NCBI RefSeq assembly: GCF_030530965.1
Contig: NZ_JAUMTY010000035.1
Span: forward strand, 7,703-22,104
DNA: 14,402 nucleotides
From: Corynebacterium sp.
GTDB taxonomy: Bacteria; Actinomycetota; Actinomycetes; Mycobacteriales; Mycobacteriaceae
Direction of reading: 5' to 3'
In this document: positions 5,813 to 12,817 of the stretch, in pieces
Layout: each line of letters starts with the position of its first letter
Numbering within the stretch: position 1 is the stretch's first letter
Notes under the pieces: generated by a model
What the model was told of the DNA's origin: nothing
The model's database searches: none
Seen by the model: the letters and a program-made list of their open reading frames with translations, nothing else
Made by a program: the position numbers and the translations under genes

Positions 5813-7306
5813 ATGTCCAACAATGCTTCCTCCACGGACACGGCGACGGCACCGTCGTCAAAGAAGAAAAGACGATCCGCGCTGGACAACTATTTCCACA
5901 TTTCTGACCGAGGATCCACCCTGAGCACGGAAGTTCGTGCCGGCGTTGTGACCTTTTTCGCGATGGCCTACATCGTGCTTCTGAATCCACTCATCCTGGG
6001 GAGCGTCCCCGATCACACCGGGACCGAGCTGGGCATTCCGCGAGTTGCGGCTGTTACGGCCCTCGCCGCCGGTGTGATGACCATCGTTTTCGGCCTGATC
6101 GCCCGGTATCCCTTCGGCATCGCGACGGGCCTCGGCATTAACACGCTGGTGGCGGTCACCCTGGTGTCGTCCGAAGGGCTCACATGGCCACAAGCAATGG
6201 GGCTCATTGTTATCGACGGCATCATCATCGTGATACTGGCCGTCACTGGGTTCCGTGTCGCGGTTTTCAACGCTATCCCCGCACCGATGAAGACAGCAAT
6301 GACTGTCGGCATCGGTCTTTTTATTGCCATCATCGGTTTTGTCGACGGTGGTTTCGTCCGCCGCATTCCCGATTCCGCCCACACCACCGTTCCTGTTGAA
6401 CTCGGCATCGGCGGGTCCATTGCTTCATGGCCGACGGCCGTTTTCCTGGTGGGGCTGTTGATTTGTGGTGTGCTCGTGGCCCGCAATGTCCGTGGCGGAC
6501 TGTTCATCGGCATCGTGGCGAACACGATTATCGCGATGATCGTTGAGGCTCTCACTCACTCCGGGGCGTCGGTGAAGAATGGCCAGCCCAACCCGAAGGG
6601 CTGGAACTTGGCGGTCCCCGGTATTCCCGATTCCTGGGCGGGTGCTCCGGACCTGTCCTTGGTGGGCAAGGTGGACCTCGTCGGTGCGTTTACCGAGGTG
6701 GGAGTACTGACGGCCACGCTGTTGGTGTTCACCCTTGTGCTGGCCAACTTCTTCGACGCCATGGGGACGATGACTGGCTTAGGTAAGCAAGCCGGTTTGG
6801 TTGATGAGACCGGCGTGTTGCCGGACATGAAGCAGGCGCTGGTTGTGGAGGGCACCGGCGCGATTGTCGGCGGTGCGGTGTCTTCGTCGTCGAACACGGT
6901 ATTCGTGGATTCTGCTGCGGGTATTGCCGACGGTGCCCGCACAGGCATGGCAAATGTCGTGACTGGTGTTTTATTCCTCGTTGCCATGTTCCTGACCCCG
7001 CTGTACGAGGTTGTTCCCACAGAGGCGGCTGCTCCGGTGCTCGTTATCGTGGGTGCCTTGATGGTGGGGCAAATTCGCGAGATTGATTTTTCACAATTCA
7101 CGACGGCTCTGCCGGCGTTTTTAACGATCGTGGTCATGCCCTTTACGTATTCCATTGCTAACGGTATTGGGATAGGTTTCATTACTTATGCCGTGATGGA
7201 AACTGCGGCCGGACGGGCAAAGAAAGTTCACCCATTGATGTGGATTGTGGCGATCTTGTTCGTCGTGTACTTCGGCATCGACCCCATCCGGGACGCCGTG
7301 AGTTAG
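5813..7306 (+). CDS. NCS2-family (AzgA-like) purine nucleobase permease
   Basis: Encodes 497 aa with about 12-14 membrane segments. Family signatures are TFFAMAYIVLLNPLIL (47-62), GIATGLGINTLVAVTL (102-117), NFFDAMGTMTGLGKQAGL (312-329) and a block at 357-378 with SSNTVFVDSAAG then ARTG, corresponding to the (T/S)-S-x-E-S-x-x-G...GRTG motif. The usual Glu is Asp366 here. These features place it with the AzgA-like branch, which imports adenine, guanine or hypoxanthine with protons; the exact substrate is inferred. The cytoplasmic N terminus carries KKKRR. The frame is open from 5447, but the ATG at 5813 follows AGGAG at 5-nt spacing and begins the conserved protein. It is divergent from the DUF2530 operon, and the downstream RNA methyltransferase begins 46 bases after its stop, so co-transcription is likely. 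Confidence 0.9.
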   Translation: MSNNASSTDTATAPSSKKKRRSALDNYFHISDRGSTLSTEVRAGVVTFFAMAYIVLLNPLILGSVPDHTGTELGIPRVAAVTALAAGVMTIVFGLIARYPFGIATGLGINTLVAVTLVSSEGLTWPQAMGLIVIDGIIIVILAVTGFRVAVFNAIPAPMKTAMTVGIGLFIAIIGFVDGGFVRRIPDSAHTTVPVELGIGGSIASWPTAVFLVGLLICGVLVARNVRGGLFIGIVANTIIAMIVEALTHSGASVKNGQPNPKGWNLAVPGIPDSWAGAPDLSLVGKVDLVGAFTEVGVLTATLLVFTLVLANFFDAMGTMTGLGKQAGLVDETGVLPDMKQALVVEGTGAIVGGAVSSSSNTVFVDSAAGIADGARTGMANVVTGVLFLVAMFLTPLYEVVPTEAAAPVLVIVGALMVGQIREIDFSQFTTALPAFLTIVVMPFTYSIANGIGIGFITYAVMETAAGRAKKVHPLMWIVAILFVVYFGIDPIRDAVS

Positions 7307-7352
7307 ATGAGGGATGCGGTACATGAGTGGCTGCGACTCAGCGGAGGTGGCA

Positions 7353-8246
7353 ATGAACGAGTGTGATGTCGTCTATATCGACGACCCGTCGGATCCGAGG
7401 CTCGACGATTTCCGGAACCTCAACCACTCAGATAAGCGCCCCGATATGCCTGGTGGGAAGGGTTTAGTGATCGCGGAGGGCCTACTGGTCGTTCCACGGC
7501 TGATCCGCTCGCGTTTCCCTGTGCGAGCCATTATGGGGACCGAAGCTAAGCTTCATTCACTTCTTGCCGACGCTAACCTCGCGGAGACCATCGCGAAGGC
7601 TAATATCCCCGTGTGGTGTGTATCCCGCGAGGTTATGGCCGAGGTTGTGGGCTTTGATATGCACCGCGGTTTGTTGGCTTCAGCGAACCGCGTGGAGGTG
7701 CCGTCGATCAGCGATGTTCTTGACGAACTGGATGCTCGACGGGACCGCGCGGACCAGCCTCCCGTGAGCGGGACGATCGCCGTGCTGGAGGGCGTGGGCG
7801 ACCATGAGAATATCGGCGCCCTGTTCCGCAACGCTGCGGGGCTGGGTGTGGATGCCGTGTTCTTTGGGGCTGGCTGCGCGGATCCGCTCTATCGGCGTGT
7901 TGTACGCGTGTCGATGGGCCATGTGCTGCGTGTCCCGTTCGCGTATTTCGAGGGCAACCGCTCGACGTGGCAGCGTGGATTGTCGGAATTGCAGCAGCGC
8001 GGGTATCGATGTGTGGCGTTGACGCCGTCTGACGATGCGGTCATGTTGCCTGAGGCCCTGGATGGTGCTCAGCGGGCTGCGTTAATGGTGGGGGCCGAAG
8101 GGCCGGGGCTAACCGAACATGCGATGCGGGCGAGCGATGTGAGAGCCCGCATCCCGATGGCCCCGGGGACGGACTCGTTGAATGTGGCGACGGCAGCAGC
8201 GATGGGGTTTTATGAGCGCGCTCGGACATCGATAGTGGGGCGGTAA
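7353..8246 (+). CDS. SpoU/TrmH-family RNA 2'-O-methyltransferase
   Basis: Encodes 297 aa. An N-terminal substrate-recognition region (about 30-115, with GLVIAEGLLVVPRL and FDMHRGLLAS) precedes a SPOUT methyltransferase domain with all three motifs: motif 1 ENIGALFRNAAGLGVDAVFF (152-171, Asn153 and Arg159), motif 2 MVGAEGPGL (245-253) and motif 3 IPMAPGTDSLNVATAAA (267-283). Such enzymes form a deep SAM-binding trefoil knot and methylate a ribose 2'-OH in rRNA or tRNA; the target nucleotide cannot be told here. Rv0881 is the positional counterpart in M. tuberculosis. The ATG at 7314 is in frame, but ATG 7353 has a strong GGAGG ribosome binding site (7343-7347) and is preferred. It sits 46 bases behind the permease gene and is convergent with the DUF6928-like gene, only 20 bases away. 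Confidence 0.92.
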   Translation: MNECDVVYIDDPSDPRLDDFRNLNHSDKRPDMPGGKGLVIAEGLLVVPRLIRSRFPVRAIMGTEAKLHSLLADANLAETIAKANIPVWCVSREVMAEVVGFDMHRGLLASANRVEVPSISDVLDELDARRDRADQPPVSGTIAVLEGVGDHENIGALFRNAAGLGVDAVFFGAGCADPLYRRVVRVSMGHVLRVPFAYFEGNRSTWQRGLSELQQRGYRCVALTPSDDAVMLPEALDGAQRAALMVGAEGPGLTEHAMRASDVRARIPMAPGTDSLNVATAAAMGFYERARTSIVGR

Positions 8247-8266
8247 GAGCCCCAGCGACGACTGGC

Positions 8267-9361
8267 TTAGTCGCGCGGTTCGCGACGCCCGGTCTTCCGC
8301 GCACGTGCCCGAACGCGATCACCCACAGCGTGAGGAAGTGACGCCAGCGCTCGTCCTCCCCGGAGGGCCGCGCGGCCCGCACGAGCAGCACCGCGTTTCA
8401 TAAACGCGGAGACATCAGAGCGGTCAATGTCGGCCCACTCACGTACAGAAAATGGCGGGACGTGGGCGTAGTCGTCGTAATCAGAATCGTGATCGGCCGT
8501 GAGGTCGTCGTCAATCCATTCCTCGTCATCCGCCGATCGCGCGTGCGGGTTATCAGACGAAGCTGTGCCGTCGGCAGCGTTAGTGTGTCGTCGGAAAGCA
8601 GAGCGACCCCGTCGGGACGAAGAACTCGAAGCATGGTCCAGAGGCAGGCGGGACGCGGGGCGACCATCAATGGCAAAAGCTGCAACAGGAACGTCCATGG
8701 AGGTTGACGTCAGGGACAGGCCCAGCCAGGAGTGGAGCGCCTCCATGGCCAACTCTGCGGGGAGGAAGGGCAGCTCGATTCCGCGGTGAGCGCCATGCGA
8801 CCGTTCCCCGGCCCAAAACGGTGTTTCGAAAGGCTCCGGCAGCCCCGTGTCCTCGAAAATCGAGACCCGATTAGAACAGAACGACCGCTCGAGTTTGCCC
8901 TCGTGCCAATGCGCGAACCCACCCAGCTGACTGTGGTCGTCGGCTGCGAAAGCATAAATATCGGAGGCCGGGATCGACTCAATCAATTTCATGGGCAACG
9001 CGGACAAGTGCGACACATCAAACTCGTAACCAGGGAACGATGCCGGCACATATTGAATAATGGCCACACCGTCGAACCCACCGATATAAATTTCACCATG
9101 ACCGGCCGACGTGGACCGGTTAAGCGGGAAGTCTCCCATGTGCGTGACGGGCCATTGCGGGTTCAGCTGGGCAAGCAATTTTCGCCCAAAACCGCGATCG
9201 GGGGCGGGGTCATTGGCGAAGACATCCTTGGGGTGAGCAGTGCTAACGCACCAAATGGTGACCGTGGCCGAGGGGAACGGGTATTTCACGATAGGCACGG
9301 ACCCGTGGGGAGTGAAGCCGTCACTGGAACGTGATCCAGATGAATCCGACGCGTGAGCCAT
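8267..9361 (-). CDS. DUF6928-like conserved protein with acidic linker and basic tail
   Basis: Encodes 364 aa. Residues 28-232 are a compact globular region with strongly patterned motifs: TIWCVSTAHPKDVF, LNPQWPVTHMGDFPLNRS, GEIYIGGFDGVAIIQ, SDIYAFAADD, LGGFAHWHEGKLERSFCSNR, EDTGLPEPFE and FWAGER. I recall this pattern from actinobacterial DUF6928 proteins, encoded near sepH in corynebacteria; the function is unknown. The remainder is low-complexity: Ser/Arg-rich (244-258), acidic (278-299, DDEEWIDDDLTADHDSDYDD), then a short PPFSVREWADID motif and an Arg/Ala-rich basic tail (322-363). There is no signal peptide or membrane segment, so it is probably cytoplasmic. The ATG at 9361 has an excellent GGAGG ribosome binding site. 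It begins 74 bases after the sepH stop on the same strand. Confidence 0.78.
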   Translation of the reverse strand: MAHASDSSGSRSSDGFTPHGSVPIVKYPFPSATVTIWCVSTAHPKDVFANDPAPDRGFGRKLLAQLNPQWPVTHMGDFPLNRSTSAGHGEIYIGGFDGVAIIQYVPASFPGYEFDVSHLSALPMKLIESIPASDIYAFAADDHSQLGGFAHWHEGKLERSFCSNRVSIFEDTGLPEPFETPFWAGERSHGAHRGIELPFLPAELAMEALHSWLGLSLTSTSMDVPVAAFAIDGRPASRLPLDHASSSSSRRGRSAFRRHTNAADGTASSDNPHARSADDEEWIDDDLTADHDSDYDDYAHVPPFSVREWADIDRSDVSAFMKRGAARAGRAALRGGRALASLPHAVGDRVRARARKTGRREPRD

Positions 9362-9420
9362 GTCGTCCCTCCGTTACTCACAGTTTGCCGTCTCACACAG
9401 GCGCGCGGGGAGTTTCTATG

Positions 9421-9433
9421 TGGACAGTGTCCA
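9421..9433. repeat. Perfect 13-nt dyad between sepH and the DUF6928-like gene
   Basis: TGGACA-G-TGTCCA is a perfect palindrome around one central base, starting 2 bases past the sepH stop codon and 60 bases before the next gene's start. The arms are too close for a large hairpin loop, so it looks more like a protein-binding dyad than a terminator. Confidence 0.5.
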
Positions 9434-9435
9434 GC

Positions 9436-10944
9436 TTAGTCGTGGTCTCGGGTGTGGTTGCCCCGGTTGCGCGGCGGATCCGACCGGTTCGTTCGCACTC
9501 CCAACAAGACATCCTCCCAGTGGGGAGTCACCGCTTTCCGACGACGACGAGGCCGGGGTTCAGTGTCCGGGTGTTGTAAGAATGCGTCTTCATTCTCGGA
9601 CGATCCACCGTGGCCATCTGATGCCCGATCGTGGCCCGAGCCGTTGTGGTCATCGTTTCTGCTGGTTGGCCCGCCATCGTGGGGATCATTGCCGGCCGAC
9701 GATCCTGTGTCTGAGGATTTCTTCGCCCGCCGTGATCGGTGGTCATCGAGCCCGACAATTTCCATGCGGCCGGTCCGACGACGTTGTGTCCGTCGACCGC
9801 GTCCCCCACCTGCTCGAGAGGGGTGGGAGTGGGGCTGCACGTCGGTGTCCGCGCCGGGCTGCTGTCCCTCGCCCCGGGGTGCATCATCCTCGGGCGCCGA
9901 CGGGGCAGCGGAGGTAGCGTCGTCGAAGTCCTCTGCGGTTTCGTCGTAATCGAAGTCGGGGTCGCCGTCGGTGTGCAGCCCGTGGATCTGCCCTGATTCC
10001 TGGCTGCCATCGTCGGAATTCATTGCCGACGAGAAACGCGCGGATCCTCCCTGGCCCCTGGTGCGAGACCGGGAGCGGCCGGGGGAGGGGCGGCCAAAGT
10101 CGGGGTCGACAAGTTCCGTGGCGGCTTCATTGCGTGCCACGGTCGTGGCGGAGAGCCCGTCGGAGTGGTAGCTCCATTCCGCGGTGACGTCGGACATGCC
10201 AGATGTCCAGGTCAGGGTGATGATCCACAGTCGGGCGTCGTTGCGGTAGGCGTCCCATGTGGCTTCCGAGAGGTCCATCCCGCGCGCTGTGAATGCCGTG
10301 GCGAGGACGTCGTCGAGAGTCAGTGTGGACGGGCCGTCTTGGCGAACGGGGTGCGATTGGCGGGCCACGGTGGTCATGCGCTCACGCTCGGCGAGGATGG
10401 GGTGCGCGAAGGGCTCGATTTTGCCTTGCGACATCCCGGAGGCGCGGGCGAGGTCTTCGATGGATTCGCCGCCGCGGATGCGCGCCTGGATTTCTCGCGG
10501 GGTAAGGACGACGGTCGGTGTCGACGGAGCCGTCAGTGATTCGCTGTGTTCTGTTGTGGCGGTGTCAGATCCTGCGCTGGAACCCTCGTCATCGGAGTCT
10601 TCGTCCTTATCGACGACGGAACCGTTGTCCGTGTGTGATGAATCGGAGTCGTCGGACTGAGGTGCCGCTTCTGCCGGGGTATCGGTGCTGGTGGAATCGA
10701 TCGAGCCGTTGATGCTGGCAACGTCGGCAGCATCACTCAGCAACCGGTGGAGGGCAGATCTCGTGTCCTCAGTCAGCGGCAGCCTGAAGTGTGCCGGTGC
10801 GGTGTGGTCCTCCTGGGAGGAATCCGTCGAGGAAACCTCAGCTGAATCCCCCGCGGCGGACGCGTCGGGACCGTGCGGCTCCGAGGCAGCAAAAACCAGG
10901 TAGTCGTCGGTGCATTCCTCGGGGACGAGGGAAATTGTCTGCAT
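9436..10944 (-). CDS. sepH: SepH, FtsZ-interacting cell-division protein (DUF3071)
   Basis: Encodes 502 aa. An N-terminal strand-rich part (MQTISLVPEE to FRLPLTEDTRSALH, 1-67) leads into a Ser/Asp/Thr-rich stretch (about 84-143), then a helix-turn-helix-like region (147-196, LTPREIQARIRGGESIEDLA and GMSQGKIEPFAHP) and the rest of the DUF3071 domain to about 282, with WDAYRNDARLWIITLTW. Residues 283-470 are disordered, with acidic and Arg-rich patches. A short conserved-looking terminus, HWEDVLLGVR (475-484), follows. In Streptomyces and mycobacteria SepH binds FtsZ through its HTH region and promotes Z-ring assembly. The ATG at 10944 is preceded by AGGAGG at 5-nt spacing, a near-ideal ribosome binding site. 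The protein is longer than I expect for the family because of the low-complexity segments. The M. tuberculosis counterpart is Rv0883c, also next to serC. Confidence 0.9.
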   Translation of the reverse strand: MQTISLVPEECTDDYLVFAASEPHGPDASAAGDSAEVSSTDSSQEDHTAPAHFRLPLTEDTRSALHRLLSDAADVASINGSIDSTSTDTPAEAAPQSDDSDSSHTDNGSVVDKDEDSDDEGSSAGSDTATTEHSESLTAPSTPTVVLTPREIQARIRGGESIEDLARASGMSQGKIEPFAHPILAERERMTTVARQSHPVRQDGPSTLTLDDVLATAFTARGMDLSEATWDAYRNDARLWIITLTWTSGMSDVTAEWSYHSDGLSATTVARNEAATELVDPDFGRPSPGRSRSRTRGQGGSARFSSAMNSDDGSQESGQIHGLHTDGDPDFDYDETAEDFDDATSAAPSAPEDDAPRGEGQQPGADTDVQPHSHPSRAGGGRGRRTQRRRTGRMEIVGLDDHRSRRAKKSSDTGSSAGNDPHDGGPTSRNDDHNGSGHDRASDGHGGSSENEDAFLQHPDTEPRPRRRRKAVTPHWEDVLLGVRTNRSDPPRNRGNHTRDHD

Positions 10945-11217
10945 TACTACCTCCTGGTCACATAAGCCGGGGTGGAACTCCCGTTCCTTATGCCAGCGTT
11001 CACCGCCGTCCGCTGCCTTTTATTCTCATTCACCGTTTTACGCTTATGCGAAGGCTTCAGAGAACGATTGGCAATGAATGGCCGTGAATGGCAAGCCATA
11101 CATATCCCGACTTTTTCTCAGATACCCCTTTACCTTAGCTGGATTAAGCAAATAGCGGTGATATACGCGCTGGATAGTGCGCGATATCTGGTCCGCTACG
11201 CCCCGGAGTAACTGCTA
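10945..11217. other. Non-coding gap between serC and sepH
   Basis: These 273 bases between two minus-strand genes contain no gene I can support; the frame open across it on the plus strand resembles nothing. It holds the sepH ribosome binding site (10950-10955), a direct repeat TGAATGGC near 11074-11090, and an ATAT-CGCGC hairpin close to the serC end (11161-11187). I could not locate a convincing sepH -10/-35 pair, though the size of the gap implies one. Confidence 0.6.
11161..11187 (-). terminator. Hairpin 30 bases past the serC stop
   Basis: ATATACGCGC (11161-11170) and GCGCGATAT (11179-11187) form a 9-bp stem with one bulged A and an 8-nt loop. It lies just downstream of serC in the direction of transcription and is a candidate terminator, although no T-run follows it on the minus strand. 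Confidence 0.45.
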
Positions 11218-12378
11218 CTACGCGCTCTTGTTGGCTAGTTCATTGTCCAGAATGTAATCAATGGCAGATACTAATTTCTCTACATCCGCGGTATCGATAG
11301 CCGGGAATGTGCCAATACGCAGCTGGTTTCGTCCAAGCTTGCGGTAAGGCTCAGTATCCAGCACACCATTAGCACGCAAAATCGCCGCAATTCGTGCCGC
11401 GTCAATGGCGTCGTCGAAATCAACCGTCGTGACGACGAGGGACCGCCCCTGCGGATCGGCGACGAATGGTTGCGTCTCGGTGCGCTTTTCAGCCCAGTCA
11501 TAAATCACGCGTGACGACGCAGACGTCCGCTGGACCATTCCGTCGAGCCCGCCGTTGTTATTCATCCACTGCACTTGCTGATCCATCATGAGCAGCGTCG
11601 CGACTGCTGGCGTGTTATACGTTTGGTTCTTCCGCGAATTATTCACAGCAGTCTGCAAATCGAGGAACGCAGGAATAAACCGGTCAGATTTCGAAATCCG
11701 CTCAATCCTTTCCAGCGCGGCCGGGCTCATCGCGGCGAACCACAGGCCGCCATCGGAGGCGAAGCATTTCTGCGGCGAAAAGTAGTAAGCATCCGCATTC
11801 CGAATATCGACGGGTAAGCCACCGGCGCCCGAGGTCGCGTCGATAAGGACGAGCGCGTCACCAGACGGCCGCTCCACGGGAACCATCGCCCCCGTCGACG
11901 TCTCATTGTGCGCCCACGCAACAACATCCGCGTCGACATTGTTAAGTTCCGACGGGGAAGGGGCGGTGCCTGGATCGCTTTCGAGGACGATCGGAGTGTC
12001 CAACCACGGGGCTCGCTCGGAGGCGGCCGCGAACTTGCCGGAAAACTCCCCGTACTTCAGATGAGCGGAACGGCGTTCAATCAGGCCGAAGGTCGCCGCG
12101 TCCCAAAACGCAGTGGCCCCGCCCAGTGAAGCGACGATTTCGTACCCGTCGGGAAGCTGAAAGAGTGACGTCAGGCCTTCCTGAATAGAGGCGACGATAT
12201 TTTTGACCCCGGGCTTGCGGTGCGAGGTTCCCATCACGGTCGTCGCGCCCTGGTCAATGGCCTTTATTTGCTCCGGGCGAATTTTGGAGGGGCCACAACC
12301 AAAGCGGCCATCGTGGGGGAGAAGTTCCTCAGGGAGTTGAGGTGCGTCGGAAGGGGTTGATGATGTGGTGGGTGTCAT
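11218..12378 (-). CDS. serC: Phosphoserine aminotransferase (mycobacterial type)
   Basis: Encodes 386 aa. This PLP enzyme transfers an amino group from glutamate to 3-phosphohydroxypyruvate, the second step of serine synthesis. The family start DGRFGCGPSKIRPEQ (23-37), GTSHRKPGVKN (50-60), LGGATAFWDAATFGLI (85-100), AWAHNETSTG (154-163), LIDATSGAGGLP (178-189) and YYFSPQKCFASDGGLW (198-213, PLP lysine Lys204) are all visible, as is RKLGRNQLRIGTFP (346-359) near the end. The length matches the actinobacterial type (about 375). The frame is also open from an ATG at 12423; neither start has a clear ribosome binding site. I chose 12378 because the extra 15 residues have no resemblance to known SerC N termini. 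It is divergent from gltA, so serine and citrate synthesis genes share a control region. Confidence 0.92.
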   Translation of the reverse strand: MTPTTSSTPSDAPQLPEELLPHDGRFGCGPSKIRPEQIKAIDQGATTVMGTSHRKPGVKNIVASIQEGLTSLFQLPDGYEIVASLGGATAFWDAATFGLIERRSAHLKYGEFSGKFAAASERAPWLDTPIVLESDPGTAPSPSELNNVDADVVAWAHNETSTGAMVPVERPSGDALVLIDATSGAGGLPVDIRNADAYYFSPQKCFASDGGLWFAAMSPAALERIERISKSDRFIPAFLDLQTAVNNSRKNQTYNTPAVATLLMMDQQVQWMNNNGGLDGMVQRTSASSRVIYDWAEKRTETQPFVADPQGRSLVVTTVDFDDAIDAARIAAILRANGVLDTEPYRKLGRNQLRIGTFPAIDTADVEKLVSAIDYILDNELANKSA

Positions 12379-12545
12379 GGAGGGCTCGTATATCTCTAGA
12401 GACTGTGCGTTGGTGGGGATCATAGTGACGCGGCCGTGAATAAGCGAATAAAAACCACAAAACTGTTTAAAATGCGTACATTGGCCTCAGTTCAGCCGGT
12501 GAGTAACCCTGAAAGAGGGTGGAATTCTGGCCATTGATTGGTAAC

Positions 12546-12561
12546 TGTCGTCCACGTCACA
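12546..12561 (+). promoter_or_regulatory. GlxR/CRP-like site upstream of gltA
   Basis: TGTCGTCCACGTCACA matches TGTGA-N6-TCACA at 8 of 10 fixed positions, with a perfect right half. It overlaps the -35 zone of the predicted gltA promoter. GlxR control of gltA is established in C. glutamicum, so the match is credible here. Confidence 0.45.
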
Positions 12562-12566
12562 ACTTT

Positions 12567-12575
12567 TGTTAAACT
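12567..12575 (+). promoter_or_regulatory. Predicted gltA promoter, extended -10 TGTTAAACT
   Basis: TGTTAAACT is an exact TGNTANNNT extended -10. Transcription would start near 12582, giving a leader of about 235 nt. A second TANNNT, TACACT at 12632-12637, could give a shorter leader of about 175 nt. The -35 region is poor in both cases, as is common in corynebacteria. Confidence 0.45.
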
Positions 12576-12581
12576 GTGCGG

Positions 12582-12601
12582 CATACCATTACTCGGGTAT
12601 G
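12582..12601. repeat. Inverted repeat at the predicted gltA start site
   Basis: CATACC (12582-12587) and GGTATG (12596-12601) form a perfect 6-bp inverted repeat with an 8-nt centre, extendable by a G-U and a G-C pair outward. It coincides with the predicted +1, so it may be an operator or the first hairpin of the leader. Confidence 0.4.
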
Positions 12602-12817
12602 TCTGCTGTCGCCCCCACGTGAGTGAGGTTCTACACTAGATCGTGAAGAGGGCAGGTCTTCAGTATTTGTCTTGTCGTCCACATGATGGATGCCGTGAAT
12701 CGGTGAACATCGACCAACAAAGAGAAGGCCGCCCTCGAAAGTGTATGAGTGCAGGGAAAACTTAAGCGAGCATCAGCTCCATACGGCATAACCACTGCTT
12801 TCGGAGAAAGGGAAAAC

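Larger units (their letters stand above)
12379..12817. other. Non-coding region between divergent serC and gltA
   Basis: These 439 bases carry the two promoters and no supportable gene. Seen in order: a 10-bp palindrome TCTCTAGAGA (12393-12402) near the serC start, a GlxR-like site (12546-12561), an extended -10 (12567-12575), an inverted repeat (12582-12601), a second candidate -10 TACACT (12632-12637), and the gltA ribosome binding site. A six-codon open frame from ATG 12745 to TAA 12765 lies in the gltA leader without a convincing ribosome binding site. I found no clear serC promoter. Confidence 0.65.

Noticed and set aside
8259..8273. Hairpin CGACT-GGCTT-AGTCG between the methyltransferase and DUF6928-like genes
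   Set aside because: Only 5 bp with no T-run, overlapping a coding end; suggestive of a shared terminator but below the level I would annotate.
9360..9949. Plus-strand open frames of 165-185 codons across sepH
   Set aside because: They lie opposite the disordered coding part of sepH and are Arg/Pro/Gly-rich translations of its complement, with no start signals.
12393..12402. TCTCTAGAGA palindrome near the serC start
   Set aside because: A 10-bp palindrome can occur by chance, and no -10/-35 nearby gives it a clear regulatory position.
12745..12765. Six-codon open frame (MSAGKT) in the gltA leader
   Set aside because: No convincing ribosome binding site and no regulatory amino-acid pattern; too short to claim as a leader peptide.
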